Assembly (NCBI GenBank): GCA_950097015.1
Contig: CATNEN010000015.1
Span: 1,595,501 to 1,659,500, forward strand
Direction of reading: 5' to 3'
DNA length: 64,000 nt
Source: Macrostomum hystrix
Lineage: Eukaryota > Platyhelminthes > Macrostomidae
Part shown: one piece after another, positions 1-11,000 of the stretch
Layout of the letters: each line of letters starts with the position of its first letter
Position numbering within the stretch: position 1 is the stretch's first letter
Translations under genes and position numbers: made by a program
The notes under the pieces: generated by a model
The model's database searches: none
What the model was told of the DNA's origin: nothing
What the model saw: the letters and a program-made list of their open reading frames with translations, nothing else

Positions 1-971
1 TTAGCGCACTCCTTGGCGCAGACGGCTGCAAACGGTCAAGGCGGCGTTTGAGATTGCGCTCAATATACTACTGTTTGAGTAGAATAATTCTCCTGATTAA
101 AATACAGGACTTTAAGAAGCATTCTATCTCCTCGAAAATAAACAACAAATGTGACGTCCTGTCCGAACACTTACGCGAGTTGCAAGTGGCGCCCCTCCAG
201 CCGGCGCTGCAGCTGCAGTTGTTGGGCGCAACGCACATGCCGTTGTCGCACTTCGGACTGCAGACGGCCTCAGAGCAGCTGGACCCGATCCAGCCCGGGC
301 AGCAGGTACGGAATTTTCTGGGTGGGGACAAAGGCGGAGGATTTAGGCGGTTTATATCTAATCATTTTACTTCCGTTTGCTCTTATGAACGAAATTCAGT
401 TTCAATAACTATTAAATTTTGCACTGAAAAAATACGAGCCGTAATTCTGCATCGCAAAAATTATTTTTGAACGCTCGAAGACTAAAATTTATGACAGCTA
501 ACTCTAGGACACAATAAATTTCAGTAATTAAGTACTGTGCCATGATTTCAAGGCTAAAACTGTGTAAAATTCGTTCTCCTGAATTGACTCAGCTTAACTT
601 GCCTTTCAATTCGGCACCTAGTTTGACTTCACGAGACTAAAAGCGCGCGGGAAGCGGACTTTAGTATATTCGACTAGCTAATTTCGACCCCTTAATAGAG
701 TATCATTAATGCTACCAATGAGATAAGCTCTGATTTACTGACTTTCTGATCGAAATATTCAACAAGTAAGAGGAGCTTCAACCAAGACCAGGTGTTGCAT
801 CAGAGCACTCACATCAGCACCCGGCAGTTAATGCGATCGGCATGGGTGGACAGCACCGTGTAGCCCTTGTCCTTGGCGTCCGAGCACTTCACAAAGTCTT
901 CAGTTCGCGTGCCATTGCAGAAGTTGTCGCGGCTCATGCTGCCCATGGCACTGGCGGCTGATGAGCAGTAC
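1..971 (-). CDS. EMI/EGF-repeat extracellular protein, partial (three exons)
   Basis: Three exons read on the minus strand: 971-813, 317-175 and 25-1 (cut by the window edge). Donors are GTGAGT after 813 and GTAAGT after 175; acceptors are CAG before 971, 317 and 25, and the reading phase is kept across both junctions. The first exon is cysteine-containing and resembles the end of an EMI-type module. The second gives CCPGWIGSSC and then a compact EGF-like unit (VCSPKCDNGMCVAPNNCSC). The third starts the next unit (VCAKEC). EGF units bounded by phase-1 introns are typical of secreted or membrane adhesion proteins. Which one is open: MEGF/Draper, VWDE-like and fibrillin N-termini all have a CCPGW-then-EGF layout. 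Neither the start nor the end of the gene is visible. Confidence 0.7.
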
Positions 972-2730
972 CTGAGTGATGTCACGGGGTTGATAATCGC
1001 TCAGATGCATAGACTAGCTAGAATAACAGAAGAGCAAAGTTATGATTGGCAATTTAAACTTACAACAGCACTGCTGAGAGCAGCAGAGCACTTGGGTACC
1101 TGCCAGGTCCCATTTGAGCTGCTCTGAGAATAGACTGAAAGTTTGATTGAACTTTCGTAAAGTTAAGCCTCCTCTGATTGCAGACTCGTGGAATCGTCCG
1201 AGGATTATCGCTGGGAAACTGCGAAGTTAAGTGAATCACTTCTGTGTGAATGAGCAAAGAGCCTTCGCTCCCAAAGTCCGCGCGTTGGGAGTGAGTCGCT
1301 GGTCCAAGAATGCTGCGGAGGCGCTGGCGGCGAGAGTTTTATAAAGATTCGCGGGCCGCGGGCTGCGGAAACCAGATAGCCTTTTTCGACTGGCAAGCGT
1401 GGGGTGGTGGGGAGAACTCAACTCTGTTTCTCCTACTCTCGCTCTCACTGATAGCCGTCAGAGGGGAATAATAGCTGAGGATAAAAGTTGAAGAATTCAG
1501 CGAAATTTTATCTGCACACTTCGAACCCCCAGAGCAGGCAGCAACACGTGTTCTCCAGATGTTGGTCTCATTTCTCGCTGCCGATGCTCCCTATCTCCCA
1601 CCTCCACCTTGCCCAGTGGTAAGGCAAAGTCCCTAAAGTCTCCTCGATTTCTCCACCCTGGCTGATCTCAACTCCGCTGGGCGGGCGGAGATGAGCGCTT
1701 TGGCTCGCATTTTTCGACCAAACTTTGGCTTTGAAATTCTGTCTCTCTCTTATTGAATTTCGCTCGGTTCAGCACAGTTGCCTCACTCTGCCGCTGCTGC
1801 TGCTCCTCTAGAAGCCACGAGAGGGTAGAGCAAGAATGTGCGAGAGCGAACAGGGCGCAGAACATTTTGTCCACTATTTGTTAGTCTTCTCGTCTTTCAG
1901 TTTTACCTCGGCGCTGGCTAGAAAATTCTGCTTAACAGTTAAGAAAAAGTGCTGCAACTTCAGTTTGCATTGTCTGACGCAATACTTCCTCACAATGGCC
2001 AAGCTGGAGCAGAGTCCAGCTATGCCACTTAAAAAACAGAGTTAAGAAGAATATTTTAAATCGATTTTTCACCTTTCCCGATTGCCTAATGTCAGGCCCG
2101 TGAGCAATTAAGAACTCAAAATAGCTTTTCAATTCGAGGAGTTGAGAAGTGCAGACGTGCGAAAATTGTGAAATAGGAGGAAATGCAAGATTGATATTTA
2201 TGAGCTGAAGCTTGTGTCATTTTGGAAATGCTTTTCGAACCAGTAAAAATGCATTTCATTAAGCCCAGAGGGAGCACTGTTATCTCTAATTTGTGTGCTC
2301 AGGGATTGATTCTTGCTTGATTTTTAACTCACTAAATTCCAACTAGAAAAATATTGCATTGAAAAGCTAGAAAAGGTTGGTTTTGTGTGCATTCAAAGGA
2401 CAAGACTTCTGTTGCTATTTTAGGAAAGAAATTCTGCTTGGCTCAGCGCGGTAAATTTGAGACGGCCGCCAGTTTGTGGTTCAGTTGCTGTTTTTGTGGT
2501 TGCAGTTAAACAGCAGTTGTTGACGGTGAAACAAAATACTGGAAACCAATGGCAGAAGAAATTGTTTACTGGACCTTTGCGAGGTATCAGCAAAACATGT
2601 TTTTATCCTGAATGGATCTTGTTGAAGAACATTCCAATTTTAGAATATGCAAAAGTTCGTTAACAAATATGAGAAATTAACTAGTAGCTCAAGCCCCACC
2701 CTTTGATGGAACGGAAAATGAAATCTATTC
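972..2730. other. Upstream/intronic stretch with no supported exon
   Basis: I find no exon I can support here. A TATAAA-type sequence lies at about 1337-1346 in a GC-rich patch and reads as a TATA box on either strand, so it could be a promoter of the EGF-type gene, but no start codon or signal peptide exon can be tied to it. The rest is AT-rich and unremarkable. Confidence 0.3.
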
Positions 2731-2745
2731 ATTGCGTTCGCTAGT

Positions 2746-3086
2746 GTTGGGGTCAGCGGCAGAGCGTCTAACCTGTTTGCCCCTCGCACCAATGTCCCTG
2801 AGCTCGATTCCGCGGCGAGGCCACATTCATTTGGGGCGTGGGGGCTTGTCATGCAACTTACGCCCTTGAGGGCCAACCTCCAAGCCACAGTGAGAGTGTA
2901 CACTGTCTGACGATGAGAAAGTCAGGCGAGATGTACACACCCGTGTGAGCGTGTGCCTGCGTACCATATCTGTGTGCGTGTGTGCTCAGTCAGCGAAATG
3001 GGCAGAATTGCCTCCTCGCTGGCTGCGGGTCTAGTGTCACTAAATGATGTGCCATTGCCCGCAGCCCTCCTGCAATTATTACTCAT
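2746..3086 (+). mobile_element. tRNA-derived SINE, family A, with perfect target-site duplication
   Basis: A polymerase III A-box-like segment (GGCAGAGCG) and a B-box-like segment (GAGCTCGATTCC) are followed by a roughly 250-bp body and the tail GCAGCCCTCCTGCAATTATT. The 15-bp sequence ATTGCGTTCGCTAGT occurs at both 2731-2745 and 3087-3101 and is the target-site duplication, so this is a full-length, fairly young retroposon. Six other copies lie in this window. Confidence 0.9.
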
Positions 3087-3269
3087 ATTGCGTTCGCTAG
3101 TAGGTATAATCTAGTGCACGAGCATGCACGAGCCGCATCATTCTATCGCACAGTTTAGGGAAGTAGATCCCTTCAGAGAGACCGAGATAATAAGACACTA
3201 AAGGATTGAATGAAGGACACTAATTACGACTACGAGCGCAAATCTTTCTTTTCCTTGGCTGTTTTTAGC

Positions 3270-3692
3270 TACAATATACCAATATTGATAGGTATTGTTC
3301 CTAGGCACTACACGCCTCGACGTCTTACCTCGTTTCAGCCCTCTGCAGCCTATCCATATTGTAGTTAGCCTACGCGTGTTGAAACTAACGGCAGCCCGCC
3401 CTCTGCTGTTGTCTATGGTCGAATGCCATAGATAAGCACAGCGGGCGGGCCGTGAAACGCGTTTCAAGCCCGCTAACTACAATATACCAAATATTGATAG
3501 GCTGCAGAGCGCTATACGCCTCGACGTTTAACCTCGTTTCAGCCCGAGCAGCCTGTGTTGTAGTTAGCGGGCGTGAAACGCGTTTCACGGCCCGCCCGCT
3601 GTGCATATATTTGGAATTTGACCATAGACAACAGCAGAGGGCGGGCTGCCGTTAGTTTCAACCTCGTTTCAACACGCATAGGCTAAATACAA
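3270..3692. mobile_element. Fold-back (MITE-like) element with large inverted arms
   Basis: The stretch 3368-3478 is repeated in reverse complement at about 3554-3690. Both arms share the GCCCGCCCTCTGCTGTTG and GGGCCGTGAAACGCGTTTCA segments and end in TTGTAGTTAGC. The spacer (about 3479-3553) is itself a diverged direct copy of 3275-3367 (AATATTGATAGG ... CCTCGACGT ... CCTCGTTTCAGCCC). No coding capacity is present. The nested direct and inverted copies suggest two overlapping insertions or a rearranged non-autonomous transposon. Confidence 0.7.
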
Positions 3693-3855
3693 CTCCGGTT
3701 CTGATGGTCTCCATAATCTGTTTTGGCATCAATCTACTCAAATTGTCACACCATATTCGAAGCTCAAGTGTCTGTGGCCGAAACCTAATCGGCTCAAAGT
3801 CTCGCAAATAATCAGATCTATCAATAAGAATGTTGCCGCCGCATTCAATTGAAAA

Positions 3856-4116
3856 ATGTCTCTAACGACCTGCATAGAGTACAGAGGCTCAGCTGCTGCC
3901 CCAGCGCACCTGCGCCTGACTTTGTTACTGCAAGAATCGGTGCAGGGCCTGAAAGCCAAGATCCAACGCGCCCTGACTGTTCCCACCGACCTGATGCGGC
4001 TGTTCTGCGGCAACTTGGAACTGCAGGACGGGGATTCCCTGCTGAAGTATTACAGCTACACGAAGGAGGATTATGAAGGCCGGCGATGCCTGAAACTACA
4101 CCTGCACCTAATGTGA
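3856..4116 (+). CDS. Small intronless ubiquitin-like protein (86 aa)
   Basis: An 86-codon ORF runs from ATG 3856 to TGA 4116. The predicted chain has the ubiquitin-like pattern: a hydrophobic first strand pair, a helix (SVQGLKAKIQRAL), then RLFCGNLELQDGDSLLKYY, matching the R-L-x-x-x-G-x-x-L-x-D-x-x-x-L-x-x-Y signature. It ends LHLHLM without a terminal Gly-Gly, so it would not be conjugated as written; it is either a non-conjugated ubiquitin-like protein or the last exon of a larger gene. No frame damage is seen. It lies convergent with NCBP1, leaving 937 bp between the two stop codons. I cannot name the family. The giant ORF at 36.6-44.2 kb also carries ubiquitin-like folds, but kinship of the two is inference. 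Confidence 0.55.
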   Translation: MSLTTCIEYRGSAAAPAHLRLTLLLQESVQGLKAKIQRALTVPTDLMRLFCGNLELQDGDSLLKYYSYTKEDYEGRRCLKLHLHLM

Positions 4117-4385
4117 CCTACCGGACTCTTTACAAGCCATTATACTCGTCAACACACGTAACTCACCCAGCATTCACGAATTTCAAGCTCGATTCTATTA
4201 TCGCCTTTCTAAACTTTTATTACACAAAGCATTTTAACTAGATATGAGTTAAAAGCATTATCTACTTGTTAATAGTATTAAATCTTGAAGGTTTGGTGTT
4301 CAAGAGTTCACTTCCTAAAGTGACTGAAATTTGGGAATGAAGAATGGGATGTAATAGAGATTGTTGGGAATTAGGATGTGATTCA

Positions 4386-4680
4386 GTAGCGATTGAGGAT
4401 GGGATTCAGTTCAGACTGAAGGATGGGATTCAGTAGGGATTGATGATGGGATTCAGTAGGGATTGAGGATGGGATTCAGTAGGGATTGATGATGGGATTC
4501 AGTAGGGATTGAGGATGGGATTCAGTAGGGATTGAGGATGGGATTCAGTAGGGATTGATGATGGGATTCAGTAGGGATTGATGATGAGATTCAGTTGGGA
4601 TCCTTACAGTAAGGATTCAGTAAGGATTGTGGTTGGGTTCTAGTTGGGATTGAAGGATGGGATTCAGTTGGGACTAAAGG
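4386..4680. repeat. Minisatellite, 23-bp unit
   Basis: About a dozen copies of a unit like GATGGGATTCAGTAGGGATT plus three bases, degenerating at the right end. It sits in the shared 3' flank of the small ubiquitin-like ORF and NCBP1. The rest of 4117-5053 shows no gene; TTTATT at 4216-4221 could serve as a minus-strand AATAAA signal for NCBP1, which would give it a long 3' UTR. Confidence 0.85.
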
Positions 4681-5053
4681 GAAGTGTCAGTTGGGACTTA
4701 TGTTTTTAAATAACAAACACAACAATAGGCAACATCTGTCTGTATGTACGCAAAGCAACAGTTGAGAAGAACAAAAGAACATTGTATCAACTGTTATTAT
4801 TTGAATACACGGCCGTACAGCACAAGTAAGCTAAATACAATAAACTAAGCTTAGAATCGAATAGGAACTAGTGATAAATGAAGAGTTAAAGTCACTGGGA
4901 CTCAAGTGTCTGACTGGAGTGAAGCAGAAATGCTACAACTCGGACAGGTAACGATAGCAATTATACAAGTTACAAATATACAAATACAACAGCAACACCG
5001 GACAACGATCAGAAGTTTTTTGCGAAGCCGTCAGATTATACGAATTAGTAAAT

Positions 5054-8000
5054 TTAGTCGCTGAGAGAGAAGAAAGCTGCGCAGAACTGTTCGACAGCGG
5101 CGGCAGGCAGGTCAGCAGGCGGCTGGGAGCGCAGCTCTCGCATGGCCGGCTTCACGTCGTTGTAGTGCTGAATAGGATTGGGATTCTAGTTAGCGATGGA
5201 AGGCTGCGACAGTGATATTAGCCACTGACATAATGATATAACAGACGGACAGAATGGTATGACAGACGGACAGAATGGTATGACAGACGGACAGAATGGT
5301 ATGACAGACGGACAGAGTGGTATGACAGACGGACAGAATGGTATGACAGACGGACAGAATGGTATGACAGACGGACAGAATGGTATGACAGACGGACAAA
5401 ATGGTATGACAGACGGACAGAATGGTATGACAGACGGACAGAATGGTATGACAGACGGACAAAATGGTATGACAGACGGACAGAATGGTATGACAGACGG
5501 ACAGAATGGTTTGACAGACGGACAGAATGGTATGACAGAAGGACAGAATGGTATGACAGATATGGCAGAAACGGAATAAAGACAAATAAGAAATGCATGC
5601 TAAACAAAGTTAGATAAAGCAACGGGGTGGGTCAGGGGAGTGGCAGTCGCAGAGCAAAGGCCGAACCGAGACCCTATTACACTTCCGTCCAGAATGCAAA
5701 GGAAATCATCAGAGGATGCACCAGCATTAACTGTCAGAGCTCATCAATCCTTTTAGATATGGATCTGTCCGCACGAAAGTGTCACAGGGCCTCGGCAGCC
5801 CGGGTTGTGTTGCTAATAATAAAGACACGTGGAAATTAAAGTCAACATTAAAAAAGCTATTCAAGATGCAATTCAGACTACTAACATTAAGAATAAAAGT
5901 AATATATAACGAAAATGCTAGAAGTGCAAGCAGCAGGCTCTCACAATATTGAGGCAGGCCAGGGACCGTTCGTACACCAGCCTGCGCAGATGCCGGTCGT
6001 TCGCTTCGACATAGTCTCGATTGGCGGCGCCATCATCGTCGGCGTCGATGCCAGAAGCCGCTGCGCCCCAGACTCCGCAGCGCAGCAGGCAGGCCACTAG
6101 CTGTTTAAGTTCCAAGCGTGCCTTGTCCAATCTGTCCAGCTTGCTGTCCAGCTCGTCTCGGGTTGGCGTTTCCTCGTCAACTAGCATGCCGACAGCCGGG
6201 CCCGACTGCTGCTTGCCGGCCTGGGGAGCGGGAACGATAGCTTATTTTATTGTACACCGCATAATTGGAAATTCTTTAAAAGATATGAATGGAAAAACCG
6301 CGAATATTCCCCAATCGCCGATAGATTTATCATTCTTTTGTATGCTAAGCTGCAAACACGTCACAAAATATATGTATGGAATGACCGTTTTTGACATGCA
6401 ACTTAGCAAATTATCTGCCACAGAAAGGGGAGCCTGAAGCAGCCATTGAAGCGGTAATTTTCCCATTGAGGAGAAAATCACTGGACTGAGCAGGGGCAAA
6501 TTGTGGCCATCAGCTTAAAATACTTATGTACAGCTTGAAATGAACTCTATACGAACTGCGAATCTGATAAATCCGATACTAATCGGGAATCACATAGACC
6601 CGATACTAACAGGGAATCCCATAGACCCGATACTAACAGGGAATCCCATAGATCCGATACTAACAGGGAATCCCATAGACCCGATACTAACAGGGAATCC
6701 TATAGACCCGATACTAACAGGGAATCCCATAGACCCGATACAAATAGGGAATCTCATACTAATAGGGAATCCCATAGACCCGATACTAACAGGGAGTCCC
6801 ATAGACCCGATACAAATAGGGAATCTCATACTAATAGGGAATCCCATAGACCCGATACTAATATTGGGAATCCCATAGACCCGATACTAATAGGGAATCC
6901 CATAGACCCGATACTAACCGGGAATCCCATAGACCAGATAATAACAGGGAATCCCATAGACCCGATACTAATCGGGAATCCCATAGACCAGATAATAACA
7001 GGGAATCCCATAGACCTGATACTAATATAGGGAATCCCATAGACCGTATACTAATATAGGGAATCCCATAGACCTGATACTAATATAGGGAATCCTATAG
7101 ACCTGATACTAATATAGGGAATCCCATAGACCTGATACTAATAGGGAATCCCATAGACCTGATACTAATATAGGGAATCCCATAGACCGGATACTAATAG
7201 GGAATCCTATAGACCCGATACTAATAGGGAACCCCATAGATCCGATTCTAATAGGTAATACCATCGACCCGATAATATCAGGGAATCCAATAGACGTAAA
7301 TGCGAATTATTAAATCAAATAAATTATTTTTACTTTGGCCTTCAACAATGTTGCTAATTGTGCGCTGAACAAAGTTACAGTCACAGACAACTTTAACACT
7401 GTCACGTGACTGAAATTTGAGTACGCGCTCAGCAAATTTTCTGCCACAAAAGGGAAAGCCTGAAGCAGTCATTTGCTAGACTGAGCAGGGGCAAATTGTG
7501 GCCTTAAACAACTGTACTATTGATACCTAGGCATTGCATTATCTGAGTTGATCAGTTCCTCACCCGTTGATCAGTCTGCATCCTCTGCGAGCCGGCTCCA
7601 TCCTCGGCGTCTCCGACAGAGCCGGCGCCCCGCATCCTCTCGTGATAATTGTCATACCTCTGCCTGGCCCTGGCCCAATCCTCAGCTAGCTTGGTCAGCT
7701 GTTTGCACATCTTGCTCAGGGTGGACTCGGCAGCGTCCCAGGCGTAGCAGCGGCTCAGCTCCAGCCGAGGCAGCAGACCGTCCGTGGCATCGCCCAGGCA
7801 GTCGCTAAAGAGCCAGTCGAACACGGCCTGACAGTCCACCAGCTGCACCTTGACCAGCTTGTCAAGCAGCACCACCAGCATCTGCTCGTGCCAGCGCCAG
7901 CACTCGTAGAGGGTGGCGAGCAGGCGCAGCTTGGCAGGCCGGTGATCCAATGGGACTAGAGCCTTGCAGACGGAATGAAACTTGGCCAATGCGGCAAAAC

Positions 8001-11000
8001 TGTGACTGAAACTCTTACTGCCGAGGAACAGCAGAGTGGAGAAGAACACGTCCACCTGGATGCGGGAATTCGAATATAATTAGCCAAATATTTCTGGCCA
8101 GTTTGAGCAACAGGAGTTATAGCCTTGTGGTTAGAGGGTCGGACTCACGACTTGAAGGTCTGGAGTTCGATTCCCGACCACATTAGAACAATATAACCCA
8201 TAAGTCCATGGACTGAACAGCCGTACACAGCTTTCAGAAGTTCCGCGCAATAACTGCGGCTGTGCTCAGCAGCGGTCAGCGGGATGGGCACAATGGCCTC
8301 CTACTATTATGGAATAATTTGCCCCGTACCTACAGCCCTCCTGCAATTATTTTATTAATCGCAGATTTGTCTTAAACAGCGAACTCACCTTGAGCAGGAG
8401 GTGTCTCTCAGTAGACAAGTTGGCACTGGAGTCACCATTAGCCAGAACAGTCGGCACAGGCAGAGTATTGAGCACCTCGATAGCTCGCTCCGGAGTGCAT
8501 CTCTCCCTGATGGCATCGATAAGTCGGTGAGCGCACTGCACCACCTCCGGGCTGAAGTCCTCCTCAATATCGTATTTGTAGTGGCACTCCGGCTGCTTAT
8601 CGTGCAACAGCAGAGGAGCCAGCTCGGAGCCGAATGCCTTGCGCACGTGATCATAGTAGGAGAATCGAACCAGAAGCTGGGCCGTGTCGCGCAGAAACAC
8701 CAGCTTTGGGTGCAGGTATGCCAGTTCCTGGAAGGTTGAGCTGAGGAATGTCAATCTCAGAAGTGCAATATTTCAAAAGTACTTAACAGTACCATCAGTA
8801 CCAGGCCATTTTGCCGCCCGTTTTTTATACGAAGGAGGGGGAATCCACCCTGAAATGTTATTGCCAGCGCCTGAATGCTAACAGCGACGGGTGGTGACTA
8901 ACTGGTAGACAGACTAGGCGATGGTGTCCTGTGGTTGAGCTGCGCCAAATATTCGGGTGATATACTTATACATTTTGAAGGCCTGGCAAGGCCGCACTGA
9001 GGCGCAGTGCTAATTTGAGTATCGGGGTGTATGAAATACAATAGCTCTTATTGGAAGAATAAGACCTTCGGCCAGAACCATTGAATATCTAGACGTTCAG
9101 AAGAGCTGGCGACTTGATTTTTGTTTCAGAAGATGCGTAACAAAAATTTGGCCCGTGTTCTTGAGTTTTGTGTGCTTGCGTTGCTCCTTTCGGGTGCAGC
9201 ACAAAAAAATTTCAGGGGAAAATTTCCACCACTAGGTAGTTCTGCTGTTAACAATCATAAAACACAATCTTGTGCTGGCCTTACCTTGCACTCTTCGGTC
9301 CAATCAGACCAGGACCATTGGTACTTGCACTGGCTCAGATGGTAAGAGAACCATTTAGCCAATCTACTCAGGCACTCAGCATTGAGTCCGGTAATTCTAT
9401 CAAACAGACTGAAGGTGGCCTGGACAACCACATTAGGCATGGTTTCCGGGTCCTCTTTGCACAGCTCGATTAGCAGGGAACAATAGAACAGGTGCAAACT
9501 ATCCGACTCAGGTAGGCGAAGCATTTGGCCCAGCACCAGTTCCACAATCATGTAGGGAAGCGGTACTCGAACACCGAATCGAGCGCTCAGTAATGATTTG
9601 GCGCACTCCTTGCGATCATGATAGTGACAAGCGATCAGAGCCGCCAGGTGCTCTTCCACCAGGTAGCGTTCGATAGAGTGCTCACCTGAGATAAATAGGG
9701 TTGAATTGAATAACTAACTATTGGAGCAGTTTGTGTCATTGAGGTAAGGTTACAAGATTAGTGTTTTGAAGGCACACGTTTTTTTAATTTAGTTCATTTA
9801 ATTAATGACTGCGCAATGTGTTCACTGGAGATTCCATTTTGACTCCTTAATTCTTCCTTATAGCCCATTTTAATGCGCAGAGACATTGTCCAACCACCAC
9901 ATCTGCTTTAGCGAATGTTAAGATTGAAAATTGTCTGCGCAATAGCTGCGGATGTGCGAATGGCTTTACATTCGGCCTAGCTAATGCATTTCTATCTATA
10001 GAAGTCAAGTCGGTCTTCAGAGGAGTGGGTACGAAAGTTTGAGTCTTAGCAACTGAAGCTTAGGAATTCAGGTGGATTTAAATAGATTCGCAACAATATT
10101 AAGTACGACACTGGCAGAGCGGTTAACGCGTTTGCCTCTCGCACTTATGTCCCTGAGTTCGATTCCGCGGTCAGGCCACATTTATTTTGGGGCGCGGCCG
10201 CGCAGACGAGGCTTTAGGGCTTGTAGTGCAATTTACGTCCTTGAGGGCCAACCAACCAGTGAGAGTGTACACTGCCTGACGATGAGAAAGGGCAGATGTA
10301 CACACCTATGTGAGTGTGTACCTGTGTACGGTATCTGTTCGTGTGTGCTCAGGAGTCAGCGAAATGGGTAGAATTGCCTCCTCGCTGGCTGCGGGTCTAG
10401 TTTCACCTAATTATGCGCCATTACCCGCTGCCCTTCTGCAATTATCATTATTAGAATATTGATGACAACTCGCTATATTAATAAGTATAACTGACCAGGC
10501 AAAGCGGGTCCGTCTTCAGGCACATCAGTGTAGTCAAATAGGCGAAACACAGACCTGGGCGGCGGATAACTAGACGCTGCCGTTGACGCCGCAGAGCCTG
10601 TCGAAGAGCCGGGCAGCTCCTCGTGAGGCTGCGGCGCGATGGCAGCCGGCAGACTGTGACAGACCGCATCAGGCGAGGCTAGCATAGAGGCGAATGCCTC
10701 GAAACGGAGGCTGCACTTTTCTCGCCAATCCGACTTGGCCAGTGATTGTATCTGAGAGAATAGAATAGGTGATAGGTCAGATTAATAACTAGGGGAGTTT
10801 TTAATTGAATTAAAGGGGCCGAAAGTTATCTGATATGTATAGAAAAGTATGAATTAATACTTGCTTGAACCATAATATTGTATTTACCTGATGCCACAGA
10901 CTGTCGATCCAGTCCTCCTGGCCAGTCAGACAGCTAATGGTGGTCACGTGAGCCAGGCTTCGCCTAGCCCGGTAGCTGTCAACGCTGGCCAGCAGTTGGG

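Noticed and set aside
1668..1874. 68-codon minus-strand ORF with a hydrophobic start (MDKMFCALFALAHSC), a possible signal-peptide exon of the EGF-type gene
   Set aside because: No donor that joins in phase to the exon at 971 and no conservation to judge by; too short.
5259..5579. Plus-strand repeat peptide MTDGQNG
   Set aside because: Lies in NCBP1 intron 11, antisense, 21-bp minisatellite; no evidence of a gene.
10110..10190. Possible functional tRNA genes at the A/B box sequences
   Set aside because: No cloverleaf with a proper acceptor stem or anticodon arm; the same heads are followed by a common SINE body and tail.
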